This document shows positions 36,791 to 49,147 of a stretch of DNA of 64,000 nt, one piece after another (the first letter of the stretch is position 1; each line of letters starts with the position of its first letter). The position numbers and the translations under genes were made by a program. The stretch spans positions 28,210,019-28,274,018 of the forward strand of contig CM069608.1 in NCBI GenBank assembly GCA_035771175.1, written 5' to 3'. The notes under the pieces were generated by a model. The model did no database searches. It was given only the letters and a program-made list of their open reading frames with translations, and had not been told where the DNA came from. Origin of the DNA: Paratinospora sagittata. Taxonomy: Eukaryota > Streptophyta > Magnoliopsida > Ranunculales > Menispermaceae.

Positions 36791-37340
36791 TATAGTATCT
36801 TTTATGTATGTAATCTTAATTATGGCAATGTGAATTAAAGAATAATTTCATTGCTAAATCATGACCCTATAAAAGTTTCATTATTAGAAAATTCAAGTAT
36901 TAATTCATAAAAATGTAGGGCATTGGAACATTTGGTGAATAAGTCATTGATAACATGTTACAAGAATCAGTTTTGATGTAAAACCAGCTATAGCCTAAAG
37001 GTATGATACTCTCTTACCTACGCTAGTGAGCAAAAATCAAATCTCCTCAGTCCTTACAAATGAAAAATATATCACAATAAAATATTTGTATATATCATGC
37101 GTGGAGGAGAAAATATTTGTATATATCATGCGTGGAGGAGATTTGAACTCTGTCCATTATTGTGAGCAAAAATGCATCGTGCCACCAAACTATTAAAAGA
37201 AATGAAACCATGTATTCTTTAGTGTACTTAAAACTATTTGCTTTAAGTGCCCATATATGTAGGGATATCCACGGGTTGAGTTGAGTCGGGTTGGTCGGAT
37301 TAATTAACTAATATATTAATTACAAAATTATATAATATAC

Positions 37341-37382
<42 letters not shown>

Positions 37383-38156
37383 TTCTAAATAATATTTTAT
37401 ATATGTAAGTCAAATGTGAATATTATGATAGTTATTTACATTATAAAACTTTATTTAAATCAATCATGGTAAGTGTTTATGATAAAAATAATAAATAGAG
37501 TAATAATTATTATTTTTTATTAGTTCGGGTAAGTTTAAATTAATTTGGGTTGATTATAAAATCTTAACTCAACCCAAACAAGATTGAGTGACAAATTTTT
37601 AGAGCTAGCCTACCTCAATTGTGCCGAGATAAATAATTGCGATGTGTACATTACACTGTAATATGCCAAAGAATCCACAAATTGTATCATGTTGTATTTA
37701 ATATGGCAGATACATGGTAGAAAATATACAATAAATATGCAATAATATTGCTCGGCATCTTTTCCAAGATAGTATTATAGAATTGGAGTGTTTATATATA
37801 ATAAGCAAAGCATCTTTTGCACCTTTTTCGATTGTTGGTATATCCTTTGCTTCATACAATTGATAACTTCAAGAAATTGATAAGTAAGCATAATAGGAGT
37901 GGGAACTCTAAGAAAGAGTCCATTTTCCACTAACATAAATCACTATCAAACATTCCCATTAGTTTAAATAAAATGCTTAAAAGCACAACTTTTAATAATT
38001 TGATATATATATATATACTTCATCAAAATTATAAAGTAAAAAAAAAAAAAAAAAAGTAACATATGTTCAACACCACTAAATTAAGTCTTTTTTCGATTAC
38101 ATAAAATTAGTGAAATAAAATAAAATAATATAAAAATCAGTGTCATAATAATTAAC

Positions 38157-38647
38157 TAGGGGTGTTCACAAGTTAAGTTGGGACAGGTTTTGGCAAAGTA
38201 TCAACATCCTGGGTTGAAAAAACTCAACCCAACCTAACTCAACTCAACTCAACTCATTGACTTCCAATTAGTTTTGGGTCAGGTTACTCAATTCAATATA
38301 TAGATTATAAAATTACATAATCTACTCAATATATCTATAAATTCTAAATAATATTTTATAAAATTATTTTTATTCAAATATAAATATATAATATAGTTAT
38401 TAAGATGATTTCTTTCAAATTACTTATATTATCATATGTTAACTAATTCAATCGGGGTCAGTGTAACAACGTTTATAACAAAATAATGAATAGAATAATA
38501 ATTATTATTTTTAATTAGTTCAAGTTGGTTTAAGTAGATTATAAAATCTTGACAGAGCTCAAACTTCTTTTTTTTTATTTTTTCAAAACAGCTCAAACTA
38601 CAGTGGGTTACAAATTTTGTAGCCCTAACCCAATCTAATTTAAAATA
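38157..38647. mobile_element. hAT-like MITE, cut off by the duplication junction
   Basis: Starts TAGGGGTGTTCACAAG and stops at the junction with copy two. The equivalent in copy two (about 40087-40636) reads on past the junction point to gaacattcat. Internal 'aactcaactcaactcaac' runs are typical of these elements. Confidence 0.6.
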
Positions 38648-39081
38648 TATAGTATCTTTTATGTATGTAATCTTAATTATGGCAATGTGAATTAAAGAAT
38701 AATTTCATTGCTAAATCATGACCCTATAAAAGTTTCATTATTAGAAAATTTAATAATTCATAAAAATGTAGGGCATGGGAACATTTGGTGAATAAGTCAT
38801 TGATAACATGTTGCAAGAATCAGTTTTGATGTAAAACCAGCTATAGCCTAAAGGTATGATACTCTCTTACCTACGCTGGTGAGCAAAAATCAAATCTCCT
38901 AAGTCCTTACAAATGAAAAATATATCACAATAAAATATTTGTATATATCATGCATGGAGGAGATTTAAACTCTGTCCATTATTGTGAGCAAAAATGCATC
39001 GTGCCACCAAACTATTAAAAAAAATGAAATTATATATTCTTTAGTGTACTTAAAACTATTTGCTTTAAGTGCCGATATATG

Positions 39082-39502
39082 TAGGGATATCCACTGGTTG
39101 AGTTGAGTCGGGTTGATCAGGTTAATCAACTAATATATTAATTACAAAATTACACAATATACTTAATATATATATATATATGAATTCTAAGTAATATTTT
39201 ATAAAATTATATATAAGTCAAATGTGAATATTATGATAATTATTAAGACGATTTCTTTTATATTATTTATATCATAAAATTTTAGTTAAATCAATCATCA
39301 TGGTAAGTGGTAAGTGTTTATGATAAAAATAATAAATAGAGTAATAATTATTATTTTTCATTAATTCGGGTTGATTATAAAATCTTAACCCAACTCAAAC
39401 AAGATTGAGTGACAAATTTTTAGACCTAACCTAACTCAATTTGACATATAAACTCAACTCAAAAAATTTGAATTGATCGGGTTAATGGTAGGAAGACCCC
39501 TA
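39082..39502. mobile_element. hAT-like MITE with perfect 8-bp TSD (copy two)
   Basis: Starts TAGGGATATCCACTGG and ends GACCCCTA, flanked by gatatatg on both sides (39074-39081 and 39503-39510). The 8-bp TSD and TAGGG...CCCTA ends fit hAT. The matching MITE in copy one (from about 37262) has lost its right end. Confidence 0.75.
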
Positions 39503-40570
39503 GATATATGTAAGGCTTCTGCTTATACCTTAGAAAATAGGAAAAAAAAAAGTGTTTTGATGGCCATAATTGTGATGTGTACATTACACTGTAATATGCC
39601 AAAGAATCCACAAATTGTATCATGTTGTATTTAATACGGCAGATACATGGTAGAAAATATACAAGAAATATGCAATAATATTGCTCGGCATCTTTTCCGA
39701 GATAGTATTATAGAATTGGAGTGTTTATATATAATAAGCAAAGCATCTTTTGCACCTTTTTCGATTGTTGGTATATCGTTTGCTTCATACAATTGATAAC
39801 TTCAAGAAATTGATAAGTAAAGCATAATAGGAGTGGGAACTCTAAGAAAGAGTCCATTTTCCACTAAACATAAATCACTATTAAACATTCCCATTAGTTT
39901 AAATAAAATGCTTGAAGGACAACTTTTAATAATTTGATATATATATATATACTTCATCAAAATTATAAAGCAAAAAAAAAAAAAGAGTAACATCATATTC
40001 AACTCAACTCAATTAAATCTTTTTTCGACTACATGAAATTGATGAAATAAAATAAAATAATACAAAAACTAGTGTCATAATAATTACTAGGGGTATTCAC
40101 AAGTTAAGTTGGGGCAGGTTTTGGCAAAGTATCAACCCATTTTGGGTTAAAAAAACTCAACCCAACCTAACTCAACTCAACTCAACTCATTGACTTTCAA
40201 TTGGTTTTGGGTCGGTTACTCAATTCAATATATACATTATAAAATTACATAATCTACTCAATATATCTATAAATTTTAAATAATATTTTATAAAAAAAAT
40301 TTTAAGCCAAATATAAATATATAATATAGTTATTAAGATGATTTCTTTGAGATTACTTATATTATCATATGTTAACTAATTCAATCGGGGTCAGTGTAAC
40401 AAAAATAATGAATAGAATAATAATTGTTATTTTTAATTAGTTTAAGTTGGTTTAAGTAGATTATAAAATCTTGGCAAAGCTCAAACTACATTTTTTTTTT
40501 TTTTTGTTAAAAGAGCTCAAACTAGATTGGGTTACAAATTTTGTAGACCTCACCCAATCTAATTTAAAAT

Positions 40571-41127
40571 ATAAACTTAACTCAACCAAACTTTAAAACT
40601 TCAGGTTGATCAATAAAATGAACATTCATGATAATAATATTAAATTTATTGGCATGGCAACAATACCATGATAACATAGAAAGTAATGAATGAAAGCAGG
40701 ACCAATTTTGAGGATTTGTAATGTTCTATTAAAGTTTTTCATGAGTGTTTTGAATATTCGTATCACATGAACAACATGAGTAAGAGTTCAACAATTTTCA
40801 AATACTAGATATAAGTTCTCAATTCATTCCTGATTTGATTATCTATCAAAATATATTGTGCCCATTGTTTAAATCCTTCATTAACTATTCTAGTTTTATT
40901 TTCATAGCAATAAAAATTAATTTGTGCAAATAATAATAAAAAATTAAGAACCAAAATTTTAAAAATAACCATTTATATGAATAGATTTTCATTAGATAAT
41001 GAATTTTCAATCGTATATCTAAGCATATTAATAGAAATAAAAACCTGTCCCCTACCTAAGAAGTTAGAATATTTTTATGATGAAGGGGCATCAAGTAGAG
41101 TTTGAGAATAGAGTAGAATTGTTCTAA
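40571..41127. other. AT-rich intergenic DNA
   Basis: The end of the MITE tail, then nothing recognisable. Confidence 0.5.
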
Positions 41128-41282
41128 GGCCCAGTTTAGTTTGTGATTTAAAAACTATTTTCTGTAAAAAAAAAAAAATTGAAAAATAGAAGCAACTTTG
41201 TTTTTAGAAAATAATAAAAAATAATTTCTTAAATTATTTTTTTTACTGTATTTTAATTTTAAATCACCAACCAAACGCAACC
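41128..41282. mobile_element. Tourist-like MITE
   Basis: 155 bp with inverted ends GGCCCAGTTTAGTTTGTGAT and (reverse complement of the right end) GGTTGCGTTTGGTTGGTGAT, flanked by TAA on both sides, the 3-bp target of PIF/Harbinger elements. Confidence 0.7.
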
Positions 41283-41551
41283 TAATATTTATTAAAAATG
41301 AGGATTATTATCAAAATCGAGGAAAAAGTTGATTGTGTTTTTTTTTTCATTGGTTTGGAACTCCAGCAGACCGTGAAGGTAAGTTTGATGAGAAAGAAAA
41401 ATTATGAGACTTTTGAGAAATTTTAAGGATAATATAACAGAAAAAGACAAAAGGTTAGGTTTCTATTCAATTCCAAACTGCATGTAGGTCAAGAGTACAA
41501 TGGTGAAACAGCGGGTAACAGTTTTATATATTATGTTTTACAAGGGTTTTC

Positions 41552-41587
<36 letters not shown>

Positions 41588-42866
41588 TTCTTTTCTTAGA
41601 AAGAAGTAGATTATACAAAAAGGAATTTTAAAAGTGATCAATTTATCCCTTCCTCTTAGAAACTCATTTGTTGATCTAACTCTAACAACAAAAATTAAAT
41701 ACAACCAGTTTTCAAGAAAAATAACAATTTACCAAAAAAGAATAAAATAGTAAAGAAAATAATTCTTTTTCGTGATAAAACTCAAATTAGAAAAAAAAAA
41801 AAAAAACATTCATGGCTATGTACAACGTCAAATTTCATATAATAAAGAGAATATTTACAAATTTTTACCAATTTCAGCTAGACAAGTCCCGGTATTTGCA
41901 ATTCCCTTTTTTACAAATTTTCTTCCTTTTTTTTCTTCTCTATTATTATTTTTTTCTAAATTTCTTGATATTTTAAACCACTCAAAAACATAATTTATGG
42001 ACGTAGAGAGTTTATGGACGTAGAGAGGATAGAGAAATGTTTGAGAGATAGACTAATAATAGTAATTGAGATAAAATAGAAAAGTGGGGTATAGTTATCA
42101 ACTTTCCTTTTCCTACTCCTTGTAGGTTATTTGAGGGAGGCCCACAAGATAGATCATCTGTGGAATCACACAGCTGGTTTAACCTAAAAAAAATAAAAAA
42201 ATGGTATTATGTTGTAAATGCATTTGAATACCATTACTTGACATTCGACAACTTCTAATTTATGGAATTTACTTTGTAATTAACCTTTGAATATATTTAT
42301 AGGTTACATATACAATTTATGGCATTCACTTTGTAACCATTGTATTTATTTATATGTTGTAAATGAGATGTAATTCTCTCATTATTGTCAAGAGTCTATA
42401 TAAAGGGTACTTGGGTTATTAATAATATACATAACATATGTATACAAATCTAGCATAAGTCTAAGATCAATTCGAGAATAAACCCTCTCCCCCATTTCTC
42501 TATTTCTTCTCTTAAATATGTCTCTTTTTATTTGTTAATTTGTAATAGTTTTGAATTTATTTTAAACCATATTAAAGTTAATTTGATAGAAACGTAATTG
42601 GAAAATGAAGACGTAATTTTATTATAGTAGTTGTAACTCGATTTCTGTTAAAGGTCGAAATAATAAAGGATATTTATTAAAAAAAATACATTTTTTTTAG
42701 TAATTATCTTCTATTACTTTAGATGATCACCACATGATATATTTAAGTAATTTTTCTTTATTATGTTAATATGCATTAAAGAACAAAGCATTGTTTAATA
42801 GCTACATATATAATATGCTTAAGTTAGGTAATTACTGAGTAGTATGTATAAAAGAAAAAAGCATGA
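41283..42866. other. AT-rich intergenic DNA
   Basis: Holds a TA run at about 41556-41586. No gene seen. Confidence 0.55.
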
Positions 42867-43111
42867 CCAACAGGTGGTAGTTTATTTAGTTGAAGAACTG
42901 AATATAAGTGGTATTGAGGTCCACGTCTCGAATTCGAACTTTGGCGTGCCCCCATTTATCTGTCTCTGTTGGTTCCCATTTATCTATTTCTGTTGAAATG
43001 GTCAGCTCAAACGCTTCTGCCACACCTGAGTCCGGGATGATTACTCTTGCCCAAAGAGAATGAGGACACCTCTCAAGTGCTGAAAAACCAATAATAATAA
43101 AAAAAAAAAAC
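42867..43111 (+). mobile_element. SINE, member 1 of a local family
   Basis: Starts accaacaggtggtagtttat, has the B-box-like tctcgaattcgaac, ends aagtgctgaaaaaccaa plus poly(A), and is flanked by aaagcatg on both sides (42858-42865 and 43112-43119). Same family as the copies at 56016 and 58711. Confidence 0.7.
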
Positions 43112-43202
43112 AAAGCATGGACTTATTTTAATAATTAATAAAGGTGGATGCCCTTTAATAGAATAAAAACTGCATATAGGAAATTAATTACAATATGTGG
43201 GT

Positions 43203-43715
43203 GAAGGGTGTTCATGGGTCGAGTTGATTTGGACTTTGATCAATATTCAATTGAATTGGGTTGAGAAACAATTTAACCCAATTCAACCCGTAAGCACCCT
43301 TAACCTAACCAAATTCAATTTAATAACTTTAAATTAGTTGGAGTTAGGTTAATTGTGTTGGTCTACTCGATCCCATGTATTCTAAAATCTCATGTTTTAC
43401 TTATAATTTATGGAATATAAAATCTCATCTTTCTAAAATTATTCAACGATATAAGGAAATATCATAACAAGTTTTGTTTTATTTTATTTTCACAATGGCA
43501 TTTCAAATGTACGGTGAATATAATGAAAATAGTAAATGGAAAATAATATTATTATTTTTAATTAGTTTAGATTATTTTTGTAAAATCTTGACCATCCTAA
43601 TCTGTCGTGTTACAAAATTTTCAAACCAGCCCAAATCAATATATTATTCAAACAGAAGCTGACCCAATCCATATGGTTCAGGTTACTTGGGTTGCCGAGA
43701 GGATGAACACCCTTA
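43203..43715. mobile_element. hAT-like MITE
   Basis: Left end aagggtgttcatgggtcgag and right end ggatgaacaccctta are inverted copies of the TAGGGGTGTTCA terminus. Internal 'aacccaattcaaccc' runs are typical. An 8-bp TSD could not be confirmed. Confidence 0.65.
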
Positions 43716-44009
43716 GTTTGTGTGGACCTGCCAAGGAATATAGCTCTTTTATGAATCACAAGAACCTTGATACAACCACTTAATTGTCAATTTAGTTATC
43801 GTTATTATTCAATTAAAATATAAATTGAAAGTCCTTAATGAAGATGTTAACCATGGAGGTAACAAGTTTGAATCTAAAACCAATTTTCTAATGAAAAAGT
43901 AAGGCTATGTATATCGTCTCTTTTCCAAACCTTACAACGACCGAGGCTTCTTGCACTGAGTATGCTCATTTTTTTATCCACTCAGAAAAGAAAATAAGGA
44001 TGTTGGGAG

Positions 44010-44285
44010 AAGACAGAGGGCGTGAGTTCAAGTCAAGGAGAAAGCAACAGTTTGGCAAAAACATTTGTGAAAGGCTCGCTTGCGCAGGTTAAAAGCTCAA
44101 CAGTGTGGTCCTATGGAAGGAAGTAAACCGCTAGTGGACCCGACAAATTACCAATCGTGATTGACACTTGCCATCTATTTATACCCGTTTGGTATGGGGA
44201 TTAGTCGGTGTAGAATTGGTAGGATAACCCAAGTAGGGCTACGTACATGGTGATTGTTTCCTCTCCAAAAAATAAAAATAGAAAA
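44010..44285 (+). mobile_element. Diverged SINE related to the one at 27727
   Basis: Shares the B-box-like gcgtgagttcaagtcaagga and, later, acccgtttggtatggggatt followed by agtcggtgta, in the same order as the intron SINE. It ends in an A-rich tail. Borders are approximate. Confidence 0.5.
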
Positions 44286-45301
44286 GATATAAAGAAAATA
44301 AGCTATTGAAGGGAATTCTTTCACGGCCCACCAATCTTTTGGCATCAAATTAAAGCAGATATGTAGTCTACAAGTTGTTCTTGTGTTCTTAGGCACCTAA
44401 AAAAGATGATGAAGATATTCATGAATGCATTTGCAATGACACATCCAGCACTTGAAGATGCCATGAATATTTGACTTCAAAGTAATGAGTCATTTGCATG
44501 TTTGGAACCACACATCCCATTTGTTGATTCATGGTATCATATGGACTCAACTTTTAGACCTAAAAAGTTTAACATCTCTTGCAAATCCATCTTAATCAAT
44601 TTGGAATCAAAACTCTAAAATTCATTTTAGAGTTTAATCCATCTTTCCATGAATAAATTAAACTGAACTAAGTTCAATTTTATTCAATTTATTTGGGGTT
44701 TAATCCCCCAACCTAATAACTATTTATTATGCTTATTATTAAGCTTATTAACACCACATAAAAGGGCTTAAACAACAAAATCAAAACCCCACTTTTACCC
44801 TTTTTCCCATTTGAATTTGGTGTTATAAACTGCAATCTGAACTAATAATGTCATTTGGAAAATCTTCAAGCAAAAGCTAAGTTAAACTTTCTAAAATATC
44901 AAACCTTAAAATCAGTTTTAAATAAATTTATGAACAACCTTTAGTGCTCCAACCCCAATAAATATGCATGGAGACCTGCTTAATATGCCTTTAAATATTC
45001 ATAATGTTAGTAGAAGCTCTTCATCATCAGCCAGATCAGCTGATCAGTAAGGATGAATTAAGCTAAACAGATTTCTAAAAGACACTGTAGTAGTGGTAGT
45101 GCCCAAGAAACCAGATGTTCTTTATTAGTGTGAAAGCTTCCTATAATATCAGACACAGTCAAAACTGGAGAAAAATTCTCCAAATTAGATTTACAAGATG
45201 AAGAGCATGATTCTGACAAGATGCTTATGGATTAATTTGTTTTCCCAAGCAGTCCAATGTCTCTCTATCTTTCTTTTTCTTTTTCTTATATAATAAACGA
45301 G

Positions 45302-45529
45302 TAAGTAAATCTGAAGCGTGGGAGGTCCTTGTCTTATTAAAGAAAGAGATTGATGTGTGGAACAAGGATAAAAGTGTGTTCTCTTCTTTTAGTCAAAGCA
45401 ATACTATTACTGTCAAAGATGCTTTGTTGAAGTGGCTTTCTCTTGCATCTTTTGACCCTAGCTTTGCCTTAATTGTGCAGGATTGCCTCGCTATTGATTT
45501 GGTTTACCCAACCTTCCCTGCTTTTTAGC
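45302..45529 (+). other. Unexplained open codon stretch
   Basis: About 75 codons without a stop, ending at TAG (45527-45529), with no ATG at the front. The reading includes SEAWEVLVLLKKEIDVWNKD and LLKWLSLASFDPSFALIV. It has protein-like composition and lies in an otherwise AT-rich gap. It may be an exon relic or part of a transposon gene. I do not recognise it. Confidence 0.35.
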
Positions 45530-46149
45530 CGGCTGACTTGTAAGAATACCCTTCTATCTTTTAGTATATCAAGAATAAATAAATAAATAAACCGTTAAAT
45601 AATTGCATGAAGTGAGCAGAAAATGATAGAATTAGATCTTTTGCAAAGGAAGTTTGAATACTTAGTTAATAATGGATAAAATCTCATTATTGTACTAATT
45701 TCAGATAACCTTTTCTTGTTGTTCTATTATTGTTACTACCACCCAACAAACACAATAAATGTTATCACATTTCATAAAACTACATTTAATTTCAGATGGA
45801 GACAAGAAATGCACATGCATGATTCTTATGCAGGATGGTCCATGGAAATTTCTAAAAGAAAAGAATACAAAACATATAAAAGCATTTTGAGTAGCAATTA
45901 CTTTTTTCTTTTCTTTTTTTTTTTCTGATTCTTTTAAGATTAAGGGGTCTTAATCTACGGAGGTTTTTTTTCTTTTTAAGATTTATCATGAAGTGTTGGT
46001 CTTTAAGCCAACTTTTTTTCACTTCAAATTTAGCTCTAAAGGTTTAGAGTTTTGGTCAACAATGCAATTTATCCAATTTGTCAACAAAAAGCCCCTTTCC
46101 ATGTTTCATATTCAATGAAAGGTGTAGTACTATAACATTTTATTGAAGA

Positions 46150-46746
46150 AAATACAAATTTCTAGTAGTTTCATTACATCTTAAGGGTATAGTACTAATA
46201 ACCTAGTAACAATTAATATCACCACAAATTGATTGTGTTATTACACATCCTTTAAAATTAGAAACATTATTGATTCTGATTCTATTTATCCCATAATGGT
46301 CCTAAACACATGATAGATGTGGAACTATTAGGTTGTTCCACACACATCTAACAATCTCCACCTTACACCAAAATCTAATAGGTCATTCATCATCACGACT
46401 AAGATGGGCTCCAATGAGCCCACTCCACCTCAACATACGATACACACCGTGAGTAGTTAAGCTTCAACAAGCCTACACTAACTTCACTTGATCCCATGCG
46501 TCATATTCTAACCGAACTATCACCTCTGATACTACTATTGGTAGGCTTAAATCTCAACTAATACCAAAACAGTCCCACTTCACCACCTCTAAGCCCACTA
46601 TTTGGTCAAGGTGTGGATTTTGCCCCAAAAGCCTCGGTACTAACGTGGAGGAGATCTACACTTATATCTCATACAATAAACTCTTTTCTTTCACATGTGG
46701 CCTGACTATTCTTGTGACTATTCTTTTGGTCCACACGCTTCCAACA
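46150..46746 (-). mobile_element. TRIM-like miniature LTR element
   Basis: On the minus strand: TGTTGGAAGCGTGTGGACC starts an LTR at 46746. A primer-binding-like agtagtatcagagg follows at 46523-46536. About 160 bases of spacer and a purine tract aaggtggagat (46354-46364) come next, and TGTTAGATGTGTGTGG starts a second LTR at 46353. The first LTR is about 210 bp. The left limit is a guess, and the two LTRs have diverged. Confidence 0.5.
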
Positions 46747-49147
46747 ATGTTACTATCTTTAGCACAGAAACTACAAGTGCACCTATGGCATTATCTCTTT
46801 TGAAAGTTTATGTACTGCACATATCAATATATGGCAGTATATGATCTTATGGATATAAGTAATAAATGCAGATGCAATTGTACTTCTTTTGAGATTAAAA
46901 TAGCACTTCCCACCAATTAAAATATAAAAAATCCCTGCAACACCCGTCTTCTGCAAAAACAGGAAGGACCCATCATATAATGTGAGAACACATACTCCTA
47001 CAGGCTGCCAATTTCCAGAAATACCTCTCAAAAAGCTCCAGTTTTTCATTACAAATATGTTTCTACCTAAAAGGGCATTTCCATATATCTTCATCACCAT
47101 GTATCTTACCTCTCTGCATACAAGGGACCCCCAACCATTTTTCCAAAAGAAAAGATAATGAAGGTGGTAGGGACCTACTGCACAAATTACCACAGAATAT
47201 GACCCATCATAGATGCCTTGGCAACCCAGATGGTGCAGGGAAAATGATGGTCCTGCAGTAAGGCTGAATAATAAGAACTCTATTGAAAGCTGCGGAGCAA
47301 ACTGACTAAACTGACTAGTCTACAGAAAGATAAGGACAAACTACGTGTCAAGAAACTGCAAGAGATTCCTTCAATAATCATGTATGATTCCATGATTCCC
47401 ATCAGATACACTTGTCTGCCTGCACAACCTTTAATAGAAACTACCCTTGTGTTCAAATCTGAGTCACAAGTTTATTTCCATGAAATACCTCAAATTTATT
47501 ATGATTTGATTTTTCATACCATATGTTTCTTCTCAGCATCCTCACATTCAGTTCTATATATATACCAACATGATATATAGACCCACCAGGCAAATGACAA
47601 CTTTGAGAGCCAAAAGGGGAAAAAGCTTTATCTAGTCTTTCTTTTAGACCCAGGTGTGCCCACTCTTATCCAATCCAAATTCTCAAAAGAAAGGACATCA
47701 AAGATTTATTTAATATCTTAGTAGCCTTTTTGACTAAAAATTGGCAAATACAAGCTTAAAGAGCATACATAAACAAAAACTTTATACCTGCTTACATGAA
47801 TAAGTGTATATTCTTTATCCTAATGCCTCCCTGTTTTCAACTTGTATTGAGTGGCATACATGCAAATTTTGAATTTCATGTTTTTCCTATGCAACTATTG
47901 AATTCTAATGACATGATTATAAAATAGTACTTTCTAACCTGTATTATTTGTCTCATAAAACATAATTAGATTCTTAAAATGCAAACACCCGAATTTATCT
48001 AAATTGTAAATCAATACAAGTTACAAACCAGATCTAGGGTCCAAACTTAAAAGACCAAGTTGATCTTAAACATACAACAAAATGAACACAACCAAACTAT
48101 ATTCTACCAAATATCCCTACAAGAAAGTTTAAAGCTAGTTAATGCAAATGACAAAAGATTATTCTAAAGTTAACTGTAAGAAAAATTAAGGGAATACCTT
48201 TTCTTAAATTAACTAATCAGGAGTATGCATGCAGTTGGTAAGTTCAATTCTAGCTCTCAAAGGATATCAAAATCATTAAAGGATTAAGCATTAAAGAACA
48301 AAAACATACCAACACTGTGAAGCTCCAGTCCTGCAAAATTTAAGAAACAATCAACATTCAAGCCTCACTCTTGACAAAGATGTTATTTTCAAATTTGAAC
48401 CTAAAACCTTATCACAATAAAGTAACCTTGTTGCAACACAAACTCATCCTTATTGTGCATTAAAGAATATGCATTATAGGTGGCAATGTATAAATGATGA
48501 GCACCAATGTATAAATGATGAGCACCAAGACGCGATGGGGGAAATTAAAGGAGAAACTAAAGTTTAATGGTGCCGAAAGAAAAATTAAATGAAAATCCAA
48601 CAGGCACACTTTAAAGCAGACATGAAATGATGACAAATTAGTAATATGAGAATGCCCGAACAACTAAGAAACTAATCTTTATTTCCCAAGTTTCCTTTCT
48701 TATCTGTAGCATGCTGATAATGACCATATACAAAGCCTCCAACAAAAGCAGAATAAACACCAGATGCACATCTTCTCTAAGCTCTTTCTTGTTTTAAGAA
48801 ACACGTTATATAAACATCAACAACAAAGATATTTACAATAACCAAAATGATACATGCCACAGAGACGCGCGCACACACAAAAAAAAAAAAAAAAGGAAAA
48901 AAGAAGAGTAAGAAAACCAGACACAGAAGATATCCTGGTCTTTTTCTTTTTCATGGATAATTTATAGCCCACCAGCAGAAGAGTGGTGGTTATCAAGCGA
49001 CAAAAAGACAGGTACAAACAAAAGTGAAGGGAATATGGAGCAAGTTTTTAGCTGGAAGATAGAAGAAGTGATATTGCAAATCATGTCTTCAAAACTTCCG
49101 AGACTAGAAAGCCCATGAATTTTATATTTGGTGGCTGAAGTATTAGA
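46747..49147. other. Region downstream of the PYL gene
   Basis: No protein gene supported. The 136-codon minus frame at 46783-47193 has no family motifs and looks accidental. Several good splice-like sites on the minus strand (for example 48310-48330 as a 21-nt exon) hint at spliced non-coding or 3' UTR sequence. Confidence 0.45.

Larger units (their letters stand above)
36791..40570. repeat. Tandem duplication, unit 1.86 kb
   Basis: Copy one is 36791-38647 and copy two is 38648 to about 40570. Both start tatagtatcttttatgtatg, and they align along the whole unit with few substitutions and small indels. Each unit holds two hAT-like MITEs and a TA microsatellite of differing length (about 37344-37379 against 39168-39181). 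No gene is seen in either copy. The overlap 'tatata' at the junction suggests joining at a short homology. Confidence 0.9.

Noticed and set aside
46783..47193. 136-codon minus-strand open frame
   Set aside because: No family motif, composition like surrounding non-coding DNA, and no splice or promoter context.
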